Of a stretch of DNA of 7,458 bases, positions 1 to 4,805 are shown piece after piece. Made by a program: the position numbers and the translations under genes. The stretch's first letter is position 1; the number at the start of each line of letters is the position of its first letter. Source of the stretch: an uncultured Lachnospiraceae bacterium (lineage in GTDB: Bacteria; Bacillota; Clostridia; Lachnospirales; Lachnospiraceae); contig CANQEC010000114.1 in the NCBI GenBank assembly GCA_947594335.1, positions 1-7,458 on the forward strand. The letters are read 5' to 3'. The notes under the pieces were generated by a model. The model was not told the origin of the DNA and did no database searches. It saw only the letters and a program-made list of their open reading frames with translations.

Positions 1-132
1 TCCCATCAGCGGGACCTTCTTTGTATCTGTGTCCAGCCGTACTTTTTTCACCGAATAAGCTGCCGCCGCCGCTGAACAGACATACATTGTGCCCGCCACA
101 GCCGGTGCGACCAGAGCATCCGCCATATGCAT
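1..132 (-). CDS. cbiM: CbiM/NikM-family cobalt or nickel ECF transporter membrane component (partial, N-terminal 44 codons)
   Basis: Only the N-terminus is in the window; the gene runs leftward off position 1. The protein begins MHMADALVAP and continues through an alanine-rich first membrane helix to KKVPLMG near residue 44. This is the characteristic start of CbiM/NikM, the substrate-specific membrane protein of group I energy-coupling-factor transporters that import Co2+ or Ni2+. In that family the extreme N-terminus, including His2, helps coordinate the metal ion, and His2 is present here. The ATG at 132-130 was chosen because a strong GAAGGAGGAA ribosome binding site lies just upstream (147-138 on the minus strand). 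The second ATG at residue 3 would remove the metal-binding His2. Co2+ versus Ni2+ cannot be decided from this fragment. The leader from the predicted promoter is only about 80 nt, too short for a cobalamin riboswitch. The partner genes (cbiN/Q/O-like) would lie beyond the left edge. Confidence 0.88.
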   Translation of the reverse strand, partial: MHMADALVAPAVAGTMYVCSAAAAAYSVKKVRLDTDTKKVPLMG

Positions 133-215
133 AATAATTCCTCCTTCTGCTGTAAACTTTCATTTCCGCACCCGGGATACTGCCAGAAAAAACAAAAATC
201 CCGCCCTTTCTGATG

Positions 216-243
216 ATTATACCATATCTGCGCGGCGCAACAA
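216..243 (-). promoter_or_regulatory. Predicted sigma-A promoter for the cbiM gene
   Basis: On the minus strand there is a perfect TATAAT (221-216) preceded by TG one base upstream, making an extended -10 (TGGTATAAT). Sixteen bases further upstream is TTGTTG (243-238), a moderate -35. Transcription would start near 209 and leave a leader of about 77 nt before the ATG at 132. A short GC palindrome (CCCCGGGG, 248-255) sits just upstream of the -35 and could be an operator half, but this is only a guess. Confidence 0.6.
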
Positions 244-367
244 GCCTCCCCGGGGGATATGTTTTTTACTTTTTTGCAAATATTTTTTATATTTTTATTC
301 TTTTTGGGAAAAAACGTGTCCGTTTTGGCGGCCGGCTTTCGGATAATCCAGGATCTGCGGCACGGGA

Positions 368-388
368 TTTTCCGGAGTTTCCGGAAAA
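368..388. repeat. Perfect 8-5-8 inverted repeat upstream of the kinase promoter
   Basis: TTTTCCGG (368-375) and CCGGAAAA (381-388) are exact reverse complements separated by AGTTT. The right arm ends four bases before the predicted -35 of the kinase gene (393-398). That is the usual place for a binding site of an activator contacting RNA polymerase, or of a repressor. It lacks a flanking T-run, so a transcription terminator is unlikely. The regulator is unknown. Confidence 0.5.
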
Positions 389-392
389 GTTC

Positions 393-421
393 TTGCTATT
401 GTCCGGGCTGATGAATATAAT
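393..421 (+). promoter_or_regulatory. Predicted sigma-A promoter for the hybrid sensor kinase
   Basis: TTGCTA (393-398) and a perfect TATAAT (416-421) are separated by the optimal 17 bases. Transcription would begin near 428, giving a leader of about 75 nt before the ATG at 504. This is the best-scoring arrangement by eye in the intergenic region. Confidence 0.65.
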
Positions 422-465
422 GATGCTGGATGGGTTTTATATTCGGATGAAACATATTTCTGCGC

Positions 466-482
466 CTTGAGCAGAGCTTAAG
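466..482 (+). other. Small hairpin in the kinase mRNA leader, just before the ribosome binding site
   Basis: CTTGAGC (466-472) can pair with GCTTAAG (476-482) around an AGA loop, with seven pairs including one G-U. It ends four bases before the AAAGGAGGAG ribosome binding site (486-495). It could influence translation initiation or mRNA stability. It is short and could also be chance. Confidence 0.3.
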
Positions 483-503
483 ACTAAAGGAGGAGATATT
501 CTT

Positions 504-3500
504 ATGAAAAGGATACGCCCGCTGTGCTTCATACTGTCCGTCATGCTGCTGGTATCGTCCTGCTTCACCGCGCGCGCCGCGGCCCCGGAAGAGGAACAGC
601 CGGAGGTTCTCCGGGTTGGATTTTTTTCCTTCCCCGGCTACCATGTAATAGAGGAGGACGGCCGCCGGAGCGGTTATGGCTACGAATTTCTTCAGAGGCT
701 GGCCATTCACGCCGGATGGTCCTATGAATATGTGGGATACGACAGCTCCTATGCCGACTCCCTGGATATGCTGCGCAGCGGCGAGGTGGATATCGTCACC
801 TCTGTCTCCAGAACTCCGGAACGTGAGAAAGAGTTTCTGTTCTCCAATCAGTCGATCGGCGTCAACTCCACCATCTTTACTGTGAAGGCCGGAAATCAGA
901 CCATTGTGGAGGGGGATTACACAACCTACGACGGTGCCGTCGTGGGCATGCTGGAGGGCAACTCCAAAAACGCCAACTTTGAGCTGTTCGCGCGAGTAAA
1001 CTCTTTTACGTTCCAGCCGGTGTACTTTGCCGACCAGGACGACCTCTCCGCCGCCCTGCAGAACGGCGAGGTGGACGCTGCCGTCACCGGCAGCCTGCGG
1101 CTTTTGAAAAACGAATGGCTGCTGGAGTCCCTTGATGCCAGCCCTTTTTATATCTGTACCCGGAAAGACCGCCCCGAACTGATGGAGCAGATCAACGACG
1201 CCATCAACGAGATGGATCTTCATGATCCCAACTGGCGGGATTCTCTTCACGAGAAATATTATTCCACTGACCAGGAGGGAACCGTCATCATGAACGCCGG
1301 GGAACGGGATTTCCTGGAAGAGCACCGCGCATCGGGCGAACCTCTGCGGCTGCTGTTCAACCCTGACCGAATTCCTTACTGTTATTTTCGGGACGGACAG
1401 GCACAGGGAATCCTCCCCTCCATCTTTGACCGTCTGGCCCAGCGTCTGGGGCTGAACTATGAGTTCATCCCGGTGAAGGACCGGAATGAATACTTTGCCA
1501 TTCGCGCGGAGGGAACCGCGGATGTGGTACTGGACTTTACCGGCGACTACTACCTGGCGGAGGAGGAAGATTACAAGATTACTGCTCCTTACTTCCAGAC
1601 CAACCTCTCCCGCCTGACTCTGGACGATTTTACCGGGACGCCCAGACGGCTGGCAGTAGCCAAGCGGGACGATGCTCTTAACATTTACGTCTCCGGCCGT
1701 TATTCGGAAGATGAGCTGGTTCGATGCTCTGACACGAAGGAATGTGTCCAGGCTGTGCTGGACGGCCGGGCCGACGCTGCCATTCTCTATTCCTATACCG
1801 CCGAAAGATATGTCCAGCAGGATATCCAAAACCGGCTGACCTCCGTCGTCTTTGGACAGGTCTCCCTGTCCTACGCCGTGGGCAACAACGTCCATGGAGG
1901 CCGTTATCTGCTCTCCCTTCTGGACAAAGGGGCAGACAGTTTTTCCGAGACGGAGCTGGACGCCATCATGGCCCAGGAAATCGCTGCCAGCCGGGAAAAT
2001 AATGTCAGCCTGATAGCCTTTTTGTATCGAAACCCGATCTACAGTGTGCTGGGAGTTGTCCTTTTTCTCCTCCTTCTCTTTGCTTTTGCCATGCTGGCGG
2101 TACGTACCCGCAACCAGAAGCAGCTGAAAAAGAAGGTGGCTCAGGCCACCAGCGATCTGGAGGAAAGGACACAGGAGCTGACGCGGGCCCTCCAGGCGGC
2201 GGACGCCGCCAACCGGGCAAAAACCACCTTTCTCAACAATATGTCGCATGACATCCGCACTCCCATGAACGCCATCATCGGCTACACGGCTCTGACCACC
2301 ACACACCTGGACAACAAAGAACGCGCCCAGGACTATCTGAGCAAGATCGCCCAGGCGTCCAACCATCTGCTTTCCCTCATCAACGATGTGCTGGATATGA
2401 GCCGCATTGAGTCAGGCAAGGTCACCATCAACGAGAGGCCGGAAAACCTGGCGGATATTCTGCAGAACCTGCGCAACATCATCCAGTCCGATATACACGC
2501 CAAACACATGGAGCTGTTCATTGACACTGTGGATGTGACGGACGAAGAGATTTACTGCGACAAACTGCGGCTGAACCAGATCCTGCTGAATCTGACCTCC
2601 AACGCCATCAAATTTACCCCGGTCGGGGGAACGGTGGCCATCCGGGTTACGCAGAAGCCTTCCCGGATTCCCAGACGGGGACTCTACGAATTTCAGGTCA
2701 GCGATACCGGCATCGGCATGAGTCCCGAATTTGCCAGGACAGTGTTCGACCCCTTCACCCGTGAACAGACCTCCACGGTCAGCGGAATCCAGGGAACCGG
2801 CCTTGGCATGGCCATCACCAAAAACATCGTGGACATGATGGGCGGCACCATCAGCGTGGAAAGCGAACACGGAAAGGGCACCACCTTCACCGTAAATCTG
2901 GAACTGCGTTTCTCCGCCGCGCGTCAGGAAATGGGTCCCATCGCAGAGCTGAACAATCTCCGGGGGCTGGTGGTGGACGATGACATGATCTGCTGCCAGA
3001 GCGTATCCAAGATGCTCCGTCAGATCGGAATGCGGGCGGAATGGTCTTTATCCGGACGGGAGGCCATCGCGCGCACCACCGAGGCCGTGGAACTGGCCGA
3101 CCCCTTCGAGGTTTACATCGTAGACTGGTCCATGCCCGGGCTGAGCGGCATAGAGACTGTCCGCGAGATCCGAAAGATCGTGGGCGCGGACTCTCCCATC
3201 ATTCTCATGTCCGCCTATGACTGGACGGATATTGAGCTGGAGGCCCGCCAGGCAGGCGTCACCGGCTTCATCAGCAAGCCTCTCTTCGCCTCTGATCTCC
3301 ACCATACCCTGGAGCGCAGCCTGGGGCGGGCCGCGGAGGAAGCGCCCGTAAAGGAAAGCTCGCTCCCTCAGGATGATCTTTTCGCGGGCAGGCGCATCCT
3401 TTTAGCCGAAGACAACGAGCTCAACCGGGAGATCGCCGCCGAAATCCTGGAGGAAGCCGGCTTTCTGGTCGAGTGCGCGGAAAACGGCCAGCAGGCCTGC

Positions 3501-3773
3501 GATATGGTCCGTCAGGCCGTGCCCGGCCACTATGATCTGGTTCTGATGGACATTCAGATGCCCATTATGGACGGATACGAAGCCACCCGCATCATCCGTG
3601 CCATGGAAAACCCCGCCGCGGCAGACCTGCCTATCATTGCCATGACTGCCAACGCTTTTGAAGAAGACCGGGAACGGGCGCTGGACGCCGGCATGAACGG
3701 CCACCTGCCCAAGCCCATTGACCTGGATAAGATGATGACGCTTCTCCGGGATCTGTTCAGCAAAAAAGACTGA
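504..3773 (+). CDS. BvgS-like hybrid sensor histidine kinase with two solute-binding domains and two receiver domains
   Basis: This is a predicted membrane sensor that binds a small molecule outside the cell and starts a phosphorelay inside. The start at 504 follows AAAGGAGGAG (486-495). Residues 1-27 form a signal sequence; VSSC at 17-20 resembles a lipobox, but cleavage after the ARA at 23-25 is an alternative. Two family-3 solute-binding domains follow (about 36-252 and 282-490), then one transmembrane helix (511-533) and a coiled-coil linker (534-576). The HisKA H-box has phospho-acceptor His582. The ATPase domain shows Asn700 (N-box), DTGIGM 734-739, the F-box at 748, GTGLG 764-768 and GKGTTF 790-795. 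Receiver 1 has acidic residues 825-827, Asp874, Ser903 and Lys925. Receiver 2 has Glu969/Asp970, Asp1016, Thr1048 and Lys1070. All catalytic residues are present, so it should be active. There is no C-terminal Hpt and no output domain. No response regulator lies next to it; its partner must be elsewhere. The ligand is unknown, with amino acids the family's most common ligand. Confidence 0.93.
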   Translation: MKRIRPLCFILSVMLLVSSCFTARAAAPEEEQPEVLRVGFFSFPGYHVIEEDGRRSGYGYEFLQRLAIHAGWSYEYVGYDSSYADSLDMLRSGEVDIVTSVSRTPEREKEFLFSNQSIGVNSTIFTVKAGNQTIVEGDYTTYDGAVVGMLEGNSKNANFELFARVNSFTFQPVYFADQDDLSAALQNGEVDAAVTGSLRLLKNEWLLESLDASPFYICTRKDRPELMEQINDAINEMDLHDPNWRDSLHEKYYSTDQEGTVIMNAGERDFLEEHRASGEPLRLLFNPDRIPYCYFRDGQAQGILPSIFDRLAQRLGLNYEFIPVKDRNEYFAIRAEGTADVVLDFTGDYYLAEEEDYKITAPYFQTNLSRLTLDDFTGTPRRLAVAKRDDALNIYVSGRYSEDELVRCSDTKECVQAVLDGRADAAILYSYTAERYVQQDIQNRLTSVVFGQVSLSYAVGNNVHGGRYLLSLLDKGADSFSETELDAIMAQEIAASRENNVSLIAFLYRNPIYSVLGVVLFLLLLFAFAMLAVRTRNQKQLKKKVAQATSDLEERTQELTRALQAADAANRAKTTFLNNMSHDIRTPMNAIIGYTALTTTHLDNKERAQDYLSKIAQASNHLLSLINDVLDMSRIESGKVTINERPENLADILQNLRNIIQSDIHAKHMELFIDTVDVTDEEIYCDKLRLNQILLNLTSNAIKFTPVGGTVAIRVTQKPSRIPRRGLYEFQVSDTGIGMSPEFARTVFDPFTREQTSTVSGIQGTGLGMAITKNIVDMMGGTISVESEHGKGTTFTVNLELRFSAARQEMGPIAELNNLRGLVVDDDMICCQSVSKMLRQIGMRAEWSLSGREAIARTTEAVELADPFEVYIVDWSMPGLSGIETVREIRKIVGADSPIILMSAYDWTDIELEARQAGVTGFISKPLFASDLHHTLERSLGRAAEEAPVKESSLPQDDLFAGRRILLAEDNELNREIAAEILEEAGFLVECAENGQQACDMVRQAVPGHYDLVLMDIQMPIMDGYEATRIIRAMENPAAADLPIIAMTANAFEEDRERALDAGMNGHLPKPIDLDKMMTLLRDLFSKKD

Positions 3774-3825
3774 CCGTGTGCTGCGTCAGCAGCTGATTTC
3801 CCTGCCCGGGCCTGCGCAAAAGGGT

Positions 3826-4692
3826 TCAAATATCCGCTTCCTTTTCTCCGAACAGGAGGCGGATATTCTGCTCCCCGGCCCGCCTGTTGCAGTACACAAA
3901 GTTAAATTCCCCTTTGATTTCCATATCCTCCACCTCAAAAGTGGCAAGCCCTTTGTTGCTGTGCGCAACCGGCTCATAGGCAAAGGTAATAGCCTGATCT
4001 TCGGCCACCATATCCGTAATGACCGAAAAGTTTCCCACGGCTGTCACTCTCTTGAAACACTCCAGCGTAAGCCCCTTATCTGATACGGCCTGCTCCAGCA
4101 GCCGCCTTGTCCCCGACCCTGTTTCTCTTACGATCAGCGTCTGTGTGAAAATCTGCTCCAGCCTCACGCTTTTGCCCGCGAAGGGATGTTTTTTGGAACA
4201 GATGCCGACAAACTTTTCCTTTCGAAACAGATGGTACAGATATTTGGATTTGTCAAAAATGCCTTCCACAAGCGCAAAGTCCAGCTCCGCGTTTTCCAGC
4301 ATCCGCAGAAGCGTCTCCGTATTGTCCACCGTCAGATTTATACTGTGATTCTCATCCTTCAGAAACCTTCGCACGATGGGCACCAGCACAAATTCCCCGA
4401 TGGTTTTTGTGGCGCCCACATTGAGAACCAGCTTTTCCTTCTGGGAAAATTCCCGGAAAATCTCCTGTTCCTCGGCCAATATACTGTCTATGTGTCGTTT
4501 AAGAATCTCTGCGCCTCTGGTTTTCGTCAAAGTTTTCCCATTGTAGGAAAACAGTTTTACCCCGTAATAATTTTCAAGATAATGAATGTGATGAGTAACA
4601 CCCGGCTGCGTCATGTTCAGCAGCTTTGCGGTTCTGTGATAGCTCATCTCGTTATAAAGCGTCAGAAATGTCTTGATCCGGTAGTCCAGCAT
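3826..4692 (-). CDS. LysR-family transcriptional regulator
   Basis: This 288-residue protein has the normal length and order for a LysR-type regulator, a cytoplasmic DNA-binding protein that usually works as a tetramer and responds to a small co-inducer. The N-terminal winged helix-turn-helix spans about residues 4-60, with the recognition region MSYHRTAKLLNMTQPGVTHH starting at residue 16. The effector-binding domain runs from about residue 88 and includes the RETGSGTR loop (189-196), a ligand-contacting region common in CysB-like members. The start at 4692-4690 has a modest GAGG-type ribosome binding site seven bases upstream. It diverges from the fusion oxidoreductase gene with a 113-bp shared control region, the typical arrangement for a LysR regulator and its target. 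It converges on the kinase gene with 52 bp between stop codons. Its 3' end forms a long hairpin (3829-3867). Control of the neighbouring gene and sensing of a sulfur compound are inferences from context. Confidence 0.92.
   Translation of the reverse strand: MLDYRIKTFLTLYNEMSYHRTAKLLNMTQPGVTHHIHYLENYYGVKLFSYNGKTLTKTRGAEILKRHIDSILAEEQEIFREFSQKEKLVLNVGATKTIGEFVLVPIVRRFLKDENHSINLTVDNTETLLRMLENAELDFALVEGIFDKSKYLYHLFRKEKFVGICSKKHPFAGKSVRLEQIFTQTLIVRETGSGTRRLLEQAVSDKGLTLECFKRVTAVGNFSVITDMVAEDQAITFAYEPVAHSNKGLATFEVEDMEIKGEFNFVYCNRRAGEQNIRLLFGEKEADI
3829..3867 (-). other. Long hairpin formed by the last codons of the LysR gene
   Basis: AATATCCGC (3829-3837) is the exact reverse complement of GCGGATATT (3859-3867). 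Pairing continues inward through 3842/3854 with one G-T wobble, giving a 14-pair stem. After one mismatch, three more pairs close on a three-base loop. On the minus strand the stem ends one base before the final base of the TGA stop, and the transcript continues with ACCCTTTTGCG. The T-run is short and delayed, so this is at best a weak intrinsic terminator; an mRNA 3'-stabilising hairpin is equally possible. It lies between two convergent genes. A second, weaker hairpin (TGCTG/CAGCA, 3779-3791) follows the kinase stop. Confidence 0.5.
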
Positions 4693-4706
4693 AATTCAAC
4701 CTCATT

Positions 4707-4749
4707 ATTTGATTTTATTGATTAATAAGAATTAATAATTTGATTTTAT
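4707..4749. repeat. 12-bp direct repeat in the LysR/oxidoreductase divergent control region
   Basis: ATTTGATTTTAT occurs exactly at 4707-4718 and again at 4738-4749. The 31-bp offset is close to three helical turns, so both copies face the same side of the DNA. The right copy contains both the predicted -35 of the oxidoreductase gene and the predicted -10 of the LysR gene. Between the copies lie two ATTAAT palindromes (4721-4726 and 4731-4736). Such spaced AT-rich sites fit tandem contacts by a LysR tetramer, though AT-richness makes chance similarity more likely than usual. Confidence 0.5.
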
Positions 4750-4767
4750 CATAAATACTTGTATAAT
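4740..4767 (+). promoter_or_regulatory. Predicted sigma-A promoter for the fusion oxidoreductase
   Basis: TTGATT (4740-4745) and a perfect TATAAT (4762-4767) are separated by 16 bases. Transcription would start near 4774, leaving a leader of about 32 nt with the ribosome binding site at 4790-4797. The -10 sits exactly in the centre of a 7-6-7 inverted repeat, so a protein bound there would block it. Confidence 0.7.
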
Positions 4768-4770
4768 CAA
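4743..4770 (-). promoter_or_regulatory. Predicted sigma-A promoter for the LysR gene, interlocked with the opposite promoter
   Basis: On the minus strand TTGATT (4770-4765) and TAAAAT (4748-4743) are separated by 16 bases, and a TG one base before the -10 makes it an extended -10. Transcription would start near 4736, about 44 nt before the ATG. Its -35 overlaps the -10 of the rightward promoter and its -10 overlaps the rightward -35, so both promoters could not be occupied at once. Confidence 0.5.
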
Positions 4771-4774
4771 GTAT
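4755..4774. repeat. 7-6-7 perfect inverted repeat centred on the oxidoreductase -10 (candidate operator)
   Basis: ATACTTG (4755-4761) and CAAGTAT (4768-4774) are exact reverse complements; the six-base spacer is the TATAAT of the oxidoreductase promoter. The position suggests a repressor site, possibly for the divergent LysR protein or for another regulator. The right half also provides the -35 of the LysR promoter, so binding could control both directions. Confidence 0.55.
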
Positions 4775-4789
4775 GAGAAAATATTTTTT

Positions 4790-4797
4790 AAGGAGGT
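4790..4797 (+). promoter_or_regulatory. Strong ribosome binding site for the fusion oxidoreductase
   Basis: AAGGAGGT (4790-4797) matches the anti-Shine-Dalgarno sequence fully, and GGAGG ends nine bases before the ATG at 4806. It fixes the start codon and predicts efficient translation. Confidence 0.85.
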
Positions 4798-4805
4798 AAC
4801 TGTCA

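Larger units (their letters stand above)
133..503. other. Divergent intergenic region between cbiM and the sensor kinase
   Basis: This 371-base stretch has no convincing protein-coding gene. It holds the leftward cbiM promoter (216-243), a CCCCGGGG palindrome (248-255), and a T-rich tract (about 258-305) that could act as an A/T-rich UP-like element for the leftward promoter. It then has a perfect inverted repeat (368-388), the rightward kinase promoter (393-421), a small leader hairpin (466-482) and the kinase ribosome binding site (486-495). A weaker alternative rightward promoter, TTGCAA (274-279) with TATTCT (296-301), lies inside the T-rich tract. Two plus-strand open frames across the region have low-complexity, unrecognisable translations and no good ribosome binding sites, so I do not call them genes. 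Confidence 0.6.

Noticed and set aside
133..215. A cobalamin or other metal riboswitch in the cbiM leader
   Set aside because: The predicted leader is only about 77 nt and I see no B12-box-like or other recognisable aptamer sequence.
368..388. An intrinsic terminator at the TTTTCCGG/CCGGAAAA repeat
   Set aside because: Neither strand has a T-run after the stem beyond the arm itself, and there is no upstream gene reading toward it that would need one.
213..470. An 85-codon plus-strand open frame in the cbiM-kinase intergenic region
   Set aside because: It has no good ribosome binding site, its aromatic-rich middle simply reflects the T-rich tract, and it overlaps the promoter and inverted repeat.
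396..2366. A 656-codon open frame on the minus strand inside the kinase gene
   Set aside because: It is antisense to a kinase whose domains and catalytic residues are all intact. Its translation shows no recognisable domain, and such long antisense frames arise from GC-rich third-position codon bias.
3779..3793. A terminator for the kinase gene at TGCTG/CAGCA
   Set aside because: The stem is only five pairs and is followed by TGATTT and then GC-rich sequence, so it is too weak to call.
3826..3900. A frameshift truncating the LysR C-terminus
   Set aside because: The other two minus-strand frames do not restore a better LysR-like ending, and 288 residues is a normal length.
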